Notes under the pieces: generated by a model
Database searches by the model: none
The model's input: the letters and a program-made list of their open reading frames with translations, nothing else
Told to the model about the DNA's origin: nothing
Assembly: GCA_947685225.1 (NCBI GenBank)
Contig: CANTUV010000055.1
Span: forward strand, 10,510,842-10,574,841
Length of the DNA stretch: 64,000 nucleotides
Direction: 5' to 3'
Origin: Garcia nutans
Lineage: Eukaryota > Streptophyta > Magnoliopsida > Malpighiales > Euphorbiaceae
Program-made: the position numbers and the translations under genes
Part shown: in pieces, positions 47,499 to 61,100 of the stretch
Layout: every line of letters starts with the position of its first letter
How positions within the stretch are numbered: position 1 is the stretch's first letter

Positions 47499-48888
47499 TG
47501 ATAAAATTATATTTTGTATATTTATATTTAATTATTCTAACTACATTTTTATTCTTATCAATTGAATTTAATATATTTTCTTTGGTGAATTTAGAATAAT
47601 TCTATTCGGAAGTATAATTTCACAAAATATGAGTTTTTGGCACAATTTGAGCAAAAAACTCATATGAGTATATTTCAAGGCTATTTGAAAGAAAAGAGAA
47701 AAAAGAAAGAAGGACCAGAAGGAAAATGAAATCCACGACCATGTAGATCAGAGTGCACAACCGTGCATATTGAGATGCCTTTGCCTATTGAAAAATTTTC
47801 GGAGCTTTGACGTAGTGCAATTATGTAAGGGCATGGGGTCCAATGTGCACGCCTATGCCAATCATATAGCAACTGAAATTCTAATTGATTTTTTAAGGAT
47901 TTTTCCTACAACTATTTTTAAATAGTTTGGAAGGCCTAAAAACTGCCCAAGAAGTATTTTTTATCAAGTTAGAAGCCCTTCAAACCTCTGTATAAAGAAA
48001 AGCCTTCTTCTAAGATTAATCATCCAAGATGTATTCAATTTTCTTTCAAGCTTTTAAGATTTTCTTTAGAGAGAGAAAAGGAAGCTTAGCCCTTTAAGAA
48101 GTTTAAGATTTCCATTCAATCTAAAGAAGACTTCAAGTTTGATTTACTTCTCTTTGTTTCAATGATTTTAATAGTTTTCTTTCGTTGCTTTGCTATTTTT
48201 TTTTAATTATGTGCAACTAAACCCTAAATTAGGGTTAGACTATTCTTTGAATCATTTATAGAGAACTTCATGACTATTTGATTTAATATTTTTTTTTATT
48301 ATTTTATTATCTTTTTGTTTTATGCTAATAATTATATGACTAATAATTATTTAATTTGAGATATTATGTGATGGAACGAGAGTGAAAACACAATGTTAGT
48401 CTAAGAAAATAACAATCTTAAATAGTTTTTACTTAAAGATAAGAAAACACTTATGAGGTTGTTTAAAATGTTCTACAAATCTTAGTGAATGGAATTAATT
48501 TTTGTGATTACGATAGTAGACATATGAATTAATTTCAATATTAATTTTAGATCTTAAGAGAGACTAAAACTTAAATTAGAAAAATTCAACCAATAATCAA
48601 AGAAAGAATGAAATTGGATTAAAATCCTAAAAAATTCATAGATAATCAATTGAAGAAGTCTAACCCTAAATTTTTAATCATAAGAGTTAAAATTAAATAC
48701 ACTTAGTTTAGTTTGATTAAAACCCTAGAAAATCTATAGATAATTAATTAAAGAAGTCTAACCCTAAATTTTTAATCATAAGAGTTAAAATTAAATACAC
48801 CTAATTTAGTTTGATTAGTTTAATTAAGAATTTAAAATAATCTTTGTATTCCAAATAATATTTAAATCATCCGATTTATTGTTAAGCC
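47499..48888 (+). repeat. Probable gypsy LTR and flank
   Basis: It follows the polypurine tract, starts TGATAAAATT and has no coding potential. It contains a ~99-bp tandem duplication (48615-48813). The right boundary is uncertain. Confidence 0.4.
48615..48813. repeat. Two tandem ~99-bp units
   Basis: Both contain GAAGAAGTCTAACCCTAAAT and AATCATAAGAGTTAAAATTA. They begin at about 48615 and 48714. Confidence 0.9.
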
Positions 48889-49781
48889 TTGGTCGTGATC
48901 GCGGTTTCCCACTCTCACCGTTTCTCTCATATAGGATTTTTCAAAGTAAAGCCTCACCTTTGCCCCCCTTCACCCTCTCTGTCTCTTTCTCTCGTGCCAC
49001 TCGGAGTCGACCTGATGAGTGTCGTCGGAGGCTGGAGGCTAATCGCTGACACTATGGCAGCACTGCATTGTTTTCATATGTGAACAGTCTTTCTTTAGCC
49101 AAATCTCTTTTTTTTTTTGGATCTTTATCAATTTAAAAGGAAGATAAACAAAAAGGAAAACAGAGCGGGTAGCAGGAGAACCCCAGAAGACTCATCGTGT
49201 TCGCGTTGTCAATTTGATCGGAAACCCATCATTCAAGCTTCTTACTTGTCTCTCAAATCTGTAAAAGTTTAGCCTTTATCTTTCTTTTTACCCTTTGTTG
49301 TTCTGGTGTTACTGAAGTACTTGTTTGCTAATTTTTTTTTTCTGGTTGTTGATTCTGTTGTTATTTTGGGTTTTTGCAGCTGTTATTGCACGATTGGTGG
49401 CTGGTTAAGGTTGAGGGCAAGGGAATTGCTGTTGCTGGATTTGCTTCAACAGAGTATTATTTATTTACTTATTTACTGTTCAACCCTAAGTGCCTCTGCT
49501 GCCGATATTGAAAAAAATTCAAGACCAAATTGGGTATGATTGAATTGTGATAAAGGAATTTAGCCATAAGTATATAGTTTGTGACTACTTGCGAATGAGA
49601 AGCCAATAAATATTTTAGGCAAGTTGAGAACTTTTTGGTAAAATTTCACATTCTATTTACACAAGGTGCGAATTGATCATTTCTGATTATAGCTGCAATC
49701 TACTGCAAAAGATTATGTCGATGTGTTCTTTTGTTCTCTGGTTGTGTTTAAATAAGATTTATAATATATCTGACTCCCTTT
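48889..49781 (+). other. GC-richer stretch, possible 5' end of a lost gene
   Basis: Base composition changes from AT-rich to mixed, with TTTCTCTCGTGCCACTCGG, a short intron-like span (GTGTTACTG to TTTTTGCAG at about 49380), and no long frame or recognised protein. It resembles a 5' UTR with first intron, cut by the copia insertion at 49782. Function unknown. Confidence 0.3.
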
Positions 49782-50017
49782 TAATACAGATATTATTTGC
49801 TTCTTGGTCCACGTTGGTTAACATCTGTTGACTGAGTGGTTATAGGTTAGTTACAGCTGTTAGAGTTTACAACTGTATTCTTTGTTAATTGTGTAATTAG
49901 TTAGTTAGAGCAGCTGGTTATCTATCATTCAGTGTATATATACATATAGTCTCTTATAAGTTTCTCTACCAATTCTAATACAATTCATTCGTTCAGTATT
50001 CTTCACAAACTTTATCA
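49782..50017 (+). repeat. 5' LTR of the right copia element
   Basis: 236 bp, matching the split LTR at 1812-2671. It ends TTTATCA immediately before a primer site and is preceded by CCTTT. Confidence 0.85.
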
Positions 50018-50029
50018 TCGTATCAGAGC
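50018..50029 (+). other. Primer binding site of the right copia element
   Basis: TCGTATCAGAGC is complementary to initiator tRNA-Met except for one base. It follows directly after the LTR. Confidence 0.8.
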
Positions 50030-50099
50030 TTTCAGCTCTCGCTTGTTTTTTTTTTTTCCAATTGCAGTAAAATCAGTAAAATCCCTGATTCTTTGAAAT

Positions 50100-52985
50100 C
50101 TTATTTTCAACGATCAGATCACAAATCATGATTATGGAGCCATTACCAAGCATAAACAAAGTTTTTCACTTGCTGTGCAACACTAGAGGCAAGTAGGGTC
50201 TGTTATTGGCAAGATTGCAGAGCCAAGTGTGATCAGCTGCATCTACATACCAATTAGGCCAACCAGATGGGAATTCTCAGGGTAATGGTTCTTTTCAAAG
50301 AAGAACTTATAATACTAATCAGCAGATAAGCCAGGCTACAAGAAGACCCTTTAATAATAACAGCCTAACAACAAAACCTGTGTGCACTTTCTGTGGCTAT
50401 AGTGGCCATAGCATTGATGTCTGTTACCAGAAACATTGGTATCCCCTAGGTTTTAAGCTAAAGCCAAGAAAGTTCGCTAATCAAGTTGAGAGATTCGGTG
50501 AAGACACGCAAGAAAATGCTGCTACTTATGAGAATGTTTTTAATAATCCTGATCTGTTGGACACTAGCAAGAACTCCTTAAATGCATCACCAACTGGTTT
50601 TCAAGGGACTGATTTCAATAAGATGGCTTTGACTCAAGAACAAGTTTCACAATTAATGAACCTCCTTCAACATTCTGTCACCATAACTAGTAACTCCAAA
50701 ATAAACATTGTTATTGCATCTTATGTACCTAATACCACTCAACATTCACAAGGTAAACACTATGTTCTTGTCTCACCGTACCAAATGCACAAAATCAGAC
50801 CTGGATCATTGACTTAGGGGCCACGGATCACATTATTGACTTAGGGGCCACAGATCACATTATTTGCAGCAAAGCCTATTTTCTTCTTGCACATCAGTAT
50901 CAAATGTCTTTGTCCATTTACCTAACAACAACGAAATTATGGTCACACATAGGCACCATATCTGCAGACTTTATACTTACTGATGTCCTTGTACCAAGTT
51001 TCAATTTCAATCTTATTTCTGCAAGCTCACTTCTACTAAAGATTTTTGCCTTATATTACATCTTGATTCTTGTTTTATCCGGAATTTCAAATGCTTGAGG
51101 ATGATTGGCTTAGCTAAGAAACTCCATGGTCTTTATCAGTTGGTTCATCCACAACCAAGATTCCCTGTTTCATCGAGTTTCATTGTACAAAATTCATTTG
51201 TTAATTCTGTTTCATCTTCTGAGTTGTGGCATGTAAGACTTGGCCACTTATCTGTACCAAAATTGAAATTACTCCAAAATGTAGACTCCAATATCAATTT
51301 TTCTGAAATAAAACACTCTGAGGTTTGTCATTTGTCAAAACAAAGAAAGCTTCATTTTTCTCTTAGCACATCAACTATACCTAATCCTTTTAATCTAATC
51401 CACATGGATATTTGGGGACCTATAAAACTATACCTAATATTTTTTGTCTGTTGTTGATGACAAAACTCGTTTCACTTGGATCTTTCACTTAAAACTAAAG
51501 TCAGAAGCCAGGCCTATTGTCCAAAACTTTGCACAGTTTCTTCAAACTCAATTCAACTCCACAATCAAAACTTTTAGAACTAATAATGGCTTGGAGTTTC
51601 ACATGCTACAATTCTATCCTTCCAAGGGTATCATTCATTAAACCAGAAAGCAAACACCAACATATTCTTAATGTGGCCAGAGAGCTTAGATTTCAGTCTT
51701 TTTTACCTCTATCTTTTTGGTCAGATTGTGTTTCTCATGCAATTTACATCATTAACAGAATTCCCTCTCATGTCATTGACAATTTCACTCCATTTCAACT
51801 TCTTTACAGTCACAAATCAGATTTTTCAACGCTAAAGGTCTTTGGCTGTTTTGGATATGCTTCAATCATGTGCTTCTGTTTTCTTACGATATCCTCCTCA
51901 TACGGATGGATTTAAACCTCTCAATCTCCAAACAAATGTTGTGTTTGTTTCAGGGAATGTTGTCTTTCATGAAAGTATTTTTCCTTCCAAAACTTCATCT
52001 GTTCATAGTACTCAACCTCAAACATGTGATCCTGTGCTTCCTGTTTCCATATCCTTAGATCCATCCTCAGAACAAAATCTTCTAACTCCACAAAATTCAG
52101 AAACCCACAACACTATTACTCCTATACCTATAAATGATGACCGTAATGTTTCATCAGCTACTGACCAAGCCAATATTTGTCCAACCACACAACATACTAA
52201 CTCACCTCAACATGATAACCCAAGAAGGTCCACAAGATCTAGACAAACACCTACATACCTTAAAGACTATCACTGTAGCTTGGCTACCACACAATCAGAC
52301 CTACAAACTAAGCCTCACTCAACATATATCCCACATAATTTAGTTTCTGTTGTGTCCTGTGATCGTTTATCCCATCCTCATAAGGCTTTTTCAGTCCAAA
52401 TAACAATAATAGAACCAAAGAACTATACTGAAGCTACCAAACATGAATGCTGGAGAAGATCCATGGATGTTGAGATTTCTGCATTACAAGCTAACAATAC
52501 ATGGGTTCTTATGGGACTTCCACCTAATAAGAAACTATAGGTTGCAAGTGGGTTTACAAAATAAAGTATAAGGTAGATCGATCTGTGGAAAGGTGCAAAG
52601 CCAGGTGTGTAGCCAAAGGCTACCCTCAACAATATGGTATTGATTTCTTGGACACTTTTTCACCAGTTGCAAAAGGACTACTGTGAGGTTACTTCTTTCA
52701 GTTGCAGCAGCAAAAGGTTGGCTTCTTCACCAGTTTGACATCAACAATGCATTTCTTCATGAAGATTTACATGAAGAAGTGTATATGCAACTTCGTCAAG
52801 GTTTCACTGCAACCTCTCCTGGTCAAGTATGTATGCTTTTATTGTATAGTTTGAAGCAAGCTAGTGGGCAATGGAATGCTAAGCTCACAGATTCTTTGAT
52901 TAGTCAAGGTTTTAAGCAATTAACTGCAGATTCTTCACTGTTTCTGAAATCTTCTAGTTGCTTTTATCAGGCTTACTTGATAAAG
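50100..52985 (+). mobile_element. Ty1/copia gag-pol fragment, 5' part, truncated in RT
   Basis: Only a short gag end is present (EPLPSINKVF at about 50135), so the N-terminal gag is deleted. Then come the CCHC knuckle CTFCGYSGHSIDVC (50383-50424), a protease motif that is duplicated and altered (see 50808-50861), WHVRLGHLS, the integrase core (RTNNGLEF, where the DNG aspartate is Asn), the RT start (NKKLXVASGF region, 52530) and RT up to LKSSSC at about 52955. Frames change repeatedly and stops are frequent. After about 52985 the sequence is unrelated, so the rest of RT, RNase H and the 3' LTR are missing. Confidence 0.9.
50808..50861 (+). repeat. Exact 27-bp tandem duplication over the protease active site
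   Basis: Two 27-bp units (50808-50834 and 50835-50861) differ at one base and encode IDLGATDHI twice, in the +1 frame relative to the upstream gag frame. The usual copia motif is DSGATDH; Ser is Leu in both units, so the Ser change came before the duplication. Confidence 0.9.
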
Positions 52986-54037
52986 ACTTAATTAAATCCA
53001 TAAAATTAAAATAAAACAAGTTCAATATATAAATAAAGATTTCCTCTCAAAGAATGATAGAAATGTTTCTGTGAATTTATGAACGCAAATATAAAATCAA
53101 TAGAAATTCAAATACCAATCTCAATCAATGCAATAATAATAATAATAATAATAATAACAACAAAATAAATAACAAATTAAATCAAGAAAAAAGATTTAGA
53201 ATAACATGTGAATTTGTGGATTGAAGCACGCCAAATTGCGTTGTCCTTTGAGAGGAAATGGTCCGTCTGCACCGAGTATTGATTAATCACGTCCCTCTCG
53301 CAAGATACTTCAACCCGTCGGAATTCTCTTGTGCAGCTAAAAATTCCCGAACTGATTATTCTTAATGCTAAAAAAAAATTTAATGTTTAATAGTAATTAA
53401 TTAAAGATTCTGAGTTTTGTGAGAGGTGTTGGTGTTTTTCATGTAATCAGAATTGAAAAAGCAATTAGACAGCAATAGGGTGGACTTCTTTTCTTGATTG
53501 GAATTATACAATAATAAGATGATAAAGTAAACTTGTTTCTTTGTGAACTGGTCCTTGTTTTTCTCCCGTAAAACAATGTTTATATATTTTAAAATATAAA
53601 CATGAAGTGATCATGTTACAAGATAATGTTAACTCAATTTTTAGGCTAAAAATTAGATAAGTTACTGGAGAAAAAATAGGCCAAATATCCCAATAACAAG
53701 AACTTTTTCGGAAAGCAAAAAACCAACTAAAGATATTCATTCTATAATTTAGGAACTAAACTTTACCAATTCAAAATGAATTAAATTTTTTAATCAAGAA
53801 ATATGTAACAGATTTATCTTATTACTAATAAATTGGGTACAGGAAGTAGGAATAATTAAAGAAGAAGTTGAGGGTTGTGGTGTTTCCATGATGAGAGGAC
53901 TTCTCTTTTGGGCACTAGTGGACCAATTTCTATCTGGAATCATTGATGTACATATTAGTGGGTTTCTAACTTTCAAAGAGCAATTATTCAATTTACAAAG
54001 TTACAGGATTAGTGCTGAGCAAAACTGCAAGGATAAA
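52986..54037. other. Unassigned non-coding stretch
   Basis: It has an (AAT)n tract at about 53137-53158 and GC-richer LTR-like wording at 53225-53345. A + strand open stretch of about 70 codons (53838-54043, with MMRGLLFWALVDQFLSGIID) matches nothing I know. Confidence 0.4.
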
Positions 54038-54912
54038 AAGTAAATAAATAAATATTTTTATTATCACTTCAACTTGACATATTAGGATGCCAAATTTAAA
54101 TAAATTAATGGATATGAAAAATATAATGATTTTTAGAGATCAAGGTTTTTTATAATATACTAATTCATTTGATTTAAATGAAAAGTTTAAAATATCGGGA
54201 TTAAAGATTAAATTGCCTATGAGTTTTTAACAAAATGTCCTATTGCAATTTTTATTTCCTAGTTTTCTCTTTTGTTTTTTAATTTTTCAAATTTTATTTT
54301 TTAACTATTTTCAAATTAAATAAAGAATAAAAAAAGTCTATAAGAATAAAAGTGAAAAAAAACTATTATATATATATTTTTTAAAATACATGTTTTCTAT
54401 TTAAAAAACAACTAATAATAGTTTTATAAAATTTAACTATTAACTAATGGTGTATTTGTTTAGATTCTAGATTTTTTGTTTTTTAAAAATAAAAAGCCAT
54501 TTTCAGTATTTGTTTTGTATTTTTCAAAAACATGTTTTATGGTTTTTAAAACTATATTATAATCATTAGAATTTTAATTGTTAAAAATAAAGAAATAAAT
54601 TTTTTTAAAAAAAACAAACATCAAAAACTAACTTTTACGATAAATAAAAAAATTTTTATTGATATAAAATATTTTATCTAAAAAAAGAGTTTTATCAATA
54701 TAAAATGCCTTTTCAAAATCAAAACTCTCAAAACCATATTTTATATATTTCGTTTTTAGAGTAAAATTAGTTTTTATTTAATCAGAAAAATATAAAACTT
54801 AAGGATATTACCAAACGCATTTTGATTTTTTTCTTTAAAAAAAGCTAAATTTAAAAAAATCATTCCGAATTCACCCTAAAGGTGAGTTAGGGTGAGTTCG
54901 GGATAGTTTTTG
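54038..54912. repeat. Second copy of the LRK10L 3' flank
   Basis: It matches 45112-45960 and is cut on the right by the gypsy LTR starting at 54913. No kinase exon precedes it. Confidence 0.85.
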
Positions 54913-57900
54913 TGTCACACCCAATTCTCTTAAGCCATAGGGTGAACTTATCTCCTAAATTACTATACTATTAATTTTTATAAAATATCACTCACAATTT
55001 ATTTCCTTAGTATACTTCTTACACATACAATAATAATATCCAATAATTTCTAACACTTAAAAATAATACATATTTAATTATTGTTTAACATAAAAATATA
55101 ATTACTTTTTAAACAAATCCAAACGATACTTATGTTGGCTCGACTTTTACTATACACTGATCGGAGTAAGAGTAGATGTGATCTACTGGTCTATTCTCCA
55201 ACGGTATCTGAAATGATTATAATAAGGGGGGTGAGTCCAACTACTCAATGAGAAGATAATTATATAACAAAGGAGAACAAATAAGTTTTTCTTATATACT
55301 TACTAATTAAATTTATACTACTGCATAATAATTTTAAGAACATAAATTCACCATATCATGTAATAAATTTGCATCATATTTTTATTTATTTATTTACACT
55401 CAATATATATAATCCATAGAAAAATATAATACCTTAGGCGTAAGTAAATATATATATTTACTGACACTCTAAGGGTAAAACATGGCATCTTGGGCGCAGT
55501 GATTACGCATGGCAGCACCAAGAGCAAATAAACATGGTCATACACATGTGCAGAGCTGCCCCAAAAGGGCGACCACCTGATATACGCCCCAAAGGCTATA
55601 TGTATACCAAGCGCTGTCCCAAAGACAGTATCATATCATAATCCGTCAATTCCTTTAACACCCCGTCATCACAGGTGTCTCTATTAGAAAACATATAATG
55701 AGTGTATATAAAATATTTATTAAACTGTATCAATAAATAATTTTCATACCATAATTCAAACATTAACATACCATTATTTGTTCCTTTTTTATATATATAT
55801 ATTCATAAATATTATTTTACCTTTCTAAATTATTTTATAAAAATTTATTTTAACAAATAACAATTTTAATAAATCATATATATATAATAAAAATTACCGA
55901 TGCTATATAATTACCCACTCACCTTATTCGATAGCTCAACTTATTTAATCGATCGGTCTCTCTCTATGTTCTATAATTGCAGTAGAATCCAAACCTAAAA
56001 TGATATAAAAATAAAAATTTACTAAAATATTATCTAGGATTTATTATTTCTATTTAAATAACATGAAAAGAAAACGTGAAAATGATTCCTAAAATTCTAA
56101 CGAATTTACAGCGAAGTTTCGGTATAACTCGGTCATTTCTAAAAATTTTAAAATTAATATTCCAATTAATATTACACAATTATTAACCCAATAACTTATC
56201 AAATATTTCAATAATATTTTTAATGACTTAACATAATTTGCGTGTCTAAATTTATTAAGTATTTATATATATATATATTTACATCTATATTATATATTAT
56301 TTTAGTTTCTTTAATTTAATAGTTTAATAATATTTATTTTATTAATTAATTTATGTAATTATATTTTAAATAGTATCTACTTTAATTTTCTATTTTCTTT
56401 TTGTACTATTTTCTTATAATATTCCATATATTGTAAAATAATAATAATAATAACATTAATAATAACTATAGTGATATTAATTATATTTCTTTATACATTA
56501 TTCAATTAATTCATTTTATTAGAATAATTATTTATTTATGTCTAATTTAATCATAATAACTTATTTTAAATTTAATAATAATTATATTAATAACCATATA
56601 TATAATTTACTTTCATCTTAATATTTTACTTTTATTTTCTAATAACTACTTATAATAAAATCAATAACTTTAACAATAAAAATAATATTAATATTATGTA
56701 TATAGTTAAATAATTATTTAATTACTATTATTTCACATTTAATAATTTATATTAAATTTAATACTAAATAATATTAGTAATAATAATTATAATAATAATA
56801 CTAGTTATAGAAATACATTTATATATAAAAATTAAAATAATAGCTTTAATATTTAATAGTTATAATTGTGGTAAAAATAATGATAATAATAATATTTGTA
56901 CTAAAATCAATAATTACTAATAAATATAATAATTTTAATAATACTTTATTACTACAAAAATATTTACTAACTAATTTAACATAAATTCATAAATTCTAAA
57001 ATTTAACTTATTTTAATCCTAATTAATTTTTTTTAAAGTTAATATTCATATACACATACTTATTTCTATTTTAATTATGATTTATTAATTCAATAAATCA
57101 ACAACTATATTAACAATTTATAATTCATAAATATTAATTATTTTAAAATTTTAAAATAATTAATTATCAATTTATTGATTTATATATATATAATATAAAA
57201 AATTTTCTATAATTTATTGATAAACATTCACAATCTAAATATTTAATTAATTTAATCATACTATATTTTAAATTTAAATTTTCATTCTAATTACTTAATT
57301 TATTTAGTCATTAAGTAATTAATATCTATGACTATTATTTTTTTTAAACAAATGATTAATCTAAATTAAATAAAAATTCTACTAATTAATCAAATTAATA
57401 AAATTTAATCTAACTCATTAATTACTAATTAAATTTTAATTTATTAATTATAAATCTTAATTAATTATAATTATAATTATTATTCTAAATAAATTATATA
57501 TATATATATTTAATTTTAATTTTTTTTATTAATTTAATTTATTTAGGTTACTATTAATCAAAATTCTAAATACATACCCTAAATTAGCAAATGAGGTGTC
57601 AAATTAAAGCTTATAAAATGAGGGTTCCAAAAATACCCGGATCGCAGAAAAATATCTTCGGAAAGTGGTCGGAATAGTGATCGGAAAATTTCGCCGGCAA
57701 GAACTTTGACCGGCGCGTGACGGCTGCTCCGGCGTCGGTTGGGGGTGATTACGGCGGCGTTTGGCTCGAATTTGGGCGGCACAGACGGTGGTCCGGTGCG
57801 TGTCACTGTTTGAACGGCGGTCGGCGGTAGATCTGAAGAATTCTCTTTCTCTCTCTCTCTCCCCCGATTTTCTGTTTCTCTGTTTCTGTTCTCTGTCTCT

Positions 57901-58066
57901 TTCTTTCTTTCTTTCTTTCTTTTCTTTTCTTTTCTTTTCTTTTCTTTTTTTTCTTTTTTTTTCTTTTCTGTTAGTATATAATATAATAATTATTTTATTT
58001 ATTTTTTATTTTTTATTTATATTTATTTTTTTTAATTGCCCACCTACTAACAAGTAGGTGGGCACG

Positions 58067-58101
<35 letters not shown>

Positions 58102-58122
58102 TTATAAAAACAAGATATTACA
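54913..58122 (-). repeat. 3' LTR of the Tekay-like gypsy element (3210 bp)
   Basis: On the - strand it starts TGTAATATC (58122) next to the polypurine tract and ends GGGTGTGACA (54913). The first ~660 bases (plus orientation) match 63337-64000 with about eleven differences. A very long LTR is typical of Tekay/Del chromoviruses. It contains (CT)n and (TTTC)n tracts near 57842-57975 and (ATT)n near 58067-58100. Confidence 0.92.
57842..58101. repeat. Pyrimidine and (ATT)n microsatellites in the LTR
   Basis: CT runs, then TTTC and TTTTC runs (about 57900-57975), then about eleven ATT units (58067-58100). Confidence 0.95.
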
Positions 58123-58137
58123 TTCTTCCCCTCTAAA
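58123..58137 (-). other. Polypurine tract of the gypsy element
   Basis: The reverse strand reads TTTAGAGGGGAAGAA directly before the 3' LTR. Confidence 0.9.
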
Positions 58138-58164
58138 TTAAAAATTCGTCCCCGAATTTTTTTT

Positions 58165-61100
58165 TTATTCGCTTATGGGAGAAAACAAATGAGAATATTT
58201 AGAAATCATATCTTGTTCCCTTTCCCAAGTGGCTTCTTTCTTCGAATGATTATTCCATAAAATCTTCACTAAAGGAATAACCTTGTTTCTTAAGACTCTC
58301 TCTTCTCGAGCTAAAATTGCGACTTGTTCTTCTTCATAGGTCAAATCTCTCATAATTTTACTGGTTGTCTCAGGAGTACATGTGAAGGATCGCTTCTGTA
58401 TTTTCTCAACATGGACACATGAAAGACATCATGTATCTGAGATAATTCTGGTGGTAGTACAATTCTATAAGCTACAAGGCCGATCCTTTCCACAATCTCA
58501 TAAGGCCCAATAGACCAAGGACTTAACTTTCCCCGTTTACCAAATCGCACTACACCTTTCCATGGAGAGATTTTTAAAAACACTTTGTCACCCACATCAT
58601 ACTCGATATCCTTTCTCTTCAAATCTGCATAGCTCTTCTGTCTATCTTGTGCCACCTTTAATCTGTCTTTAATCAATTGAACTTTATCAGCAGTCATCTG
58701 AACTAATTCTGGACCCACCAATTCTCTTTCTCCAACTTCATCCCAGCATACTGGAGTTCTACATTTTCTTCCGTATAATGCTTCATAAGGCGCCATACCG
58801 ATACTCGAGTGAAAACTGTTATTATAAGCAAACTCCATCAATGGTAAATGCTTATCCCAACTTCCTTTGAATTCCATGACACAGGCTCTAAGCATATCCT
58901 CCAAAGTCTGAATGGTGCGTTCCGATTGACCATCTGTTTGAGGATGAAAAGAAGTACTGAACTTTACCTTTGTACCCAAAGCATTCTGCAGGCTAGGCCA
59001 AAACCTAGAAGTAAATCATGGATCCCTGTCTGATACTCTAGATACGGGAGCACCATGTAATCTGATGATCTCCTTCACATAAATTTATGTAAGCTTATCA
59101 AGAGAGAAATCCATTCTGATAGGCAGAAAGTGAGATGACTTTGTCAACCTGTCTACAACTACCCAAATAGCATCATGACCCTGCTGAGTACGGGGCAAGC
59201 CAGAAACAAAGTCCATAGTAATATGCTCCCACTTCCATTCAGGAATCGGAAGAGATTGCAGAAGACCTGAAGGATGTTGATGTTCCGCCTTAACTTGTTG
59301 ACACACCAAGCATTTTGCTACAAAGTTTGCTATATCCTTCTTCATACCCTTCCACCAGTAATTTTCTTTAAGTGTTCTATACATCTTGGTACTACCTGGA
59401 TGCATAGAATATGCAGAACAATGAGCTTCTTCCATTATTTCTCTTTTTAAAGTATCAACATTTGGTACACATAATCGGCTACCAAGTACTAAGGTGTCAT
59501 CTTCTTTGATAGAATAATCTGTATGTGTACCTGCCTTCACACCATCAATAATCTTCTTCATTTTCTCATCTTGAACTTGTGCTTCTTTAACTTTTTCAAT
59601 CAAGATCGGTCTAACCTTAAAAGTTGCCAGTAGTGCTCCTGATTCATTCATCATTAAATCTACTCCCAATGATCGAAGGTCTAATAATAACGGAAGCCGT
59701 ACCATCTTGATATGGAAAAGATTACCATAAGATTTTCGGCTTAAAGCATTAGCTACTACATTAGCCTTTCCAGGGTGATACTCAATAGTGCAATCATAAT
59801 CCTTTAACAGCTCAATCCATCGCCTCTGCCTTAAGTTTAACTCCTTCTGAGAAAGAAAATATTTTAAACTCTTATGATCAGTGAATATCTGGTACTTTTC
59901 TCCACAAAGATAATGCCTCCAAATTTTTAGGGCAAAAATCACTGCAGCGAGTTCCAGATCATGAGTGGGATAATTCATTTAATGTAGTCGGAGCTGTCTA
60001 GATGCATAAGCAATCACCTTCCCATGTTGCATCAAAACACATCCCAAACCTTTTCTTGAAGCATCACTATACACCATATAACCACCATCGCCTGAAGGAA
60101 GAGCAAGAACAGGAGCAGAAGTCAAATAGGCCTTCAGTTTTTCAAAACTCTGATAACACTCCTCTGTCCAATTAAACTTCACGTTCTTCCTTAGCATCTT
60201 TGTCAATGGTGAAGCAATAATGGAGAAGTTTTGAACAAAACGTCGATAATACCCTGCCAAGCCTAAGAAACTCCTCACTTCTGTAGGATTTGTGGGTGGC
60301 TCCCAGTTCATCACAGCTTCTATTTTCTTAGGATCTACATAAACTCCCTCTGCTGATATTACATGACCCAGAAATACCACCTTATCCAGCCAAAATTCAC
60401 ATTTACTAAGCTTGGCATACAATTGCTTGTTCTTCAAGATTTGCAATACAATTTTTAAGTTTTTCTCATGCTCCTCTCTACTTCGAGAATACACTAGGAT
60501 ATCATCAATAAATACAATTACAAACCTATCCAGATAAGGATGAAATACCCGATTCATAAGATCCATGAAAGCAGCTGGGGCATTGGTTAACCCGAATGGC
60601 ATTACTAAAAATTCGTAATGTCCATAACGAGTTCTAAAGGCTGTCTTAGGTACATCTGACTCTTTTATTTTCAACTGGTGATATCCCGATCGTAAATCTA
60701 TCTTGGAAAAGACTTTGGCACCTTGAAGCTGATCAAAAAGATCATCTATACGGGGTAAAGGATATTTATTTCGGATAGTGACCCGGTTTAGCTGTCTATA
60801 GTCAATGCACAGCCGCATAGAGCCATCTTTCTTTTTCACAAATATCACAGGAGCTCCCCAGGGTGAAACACTGGGTCTAATAAATCCTTTATCCAACAAT
60901 TCTTGCAATTGCACCTTTAATTCCTTTAACTCTGCAGGAGCCATTCTATAAGGAGCTTGAGAGATAGGAGCTATACCAGGCTGAACATCAATAGAAAATT
61001 CCACTTCTCTATCAGGGGGTAAACCTGGAAGCTCTTCAGGAAAAACTTCTGAAAAATCACACACTATAGGGATATCTTCCAATTTAGGCCCTTCCCAATG

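Noticed and set aside
57761..58057. 98-codon frame of Ser/Leu/Phe runs
   Set aside because: Translation of CT and TTTC microsatellites in the gypsy LTR.
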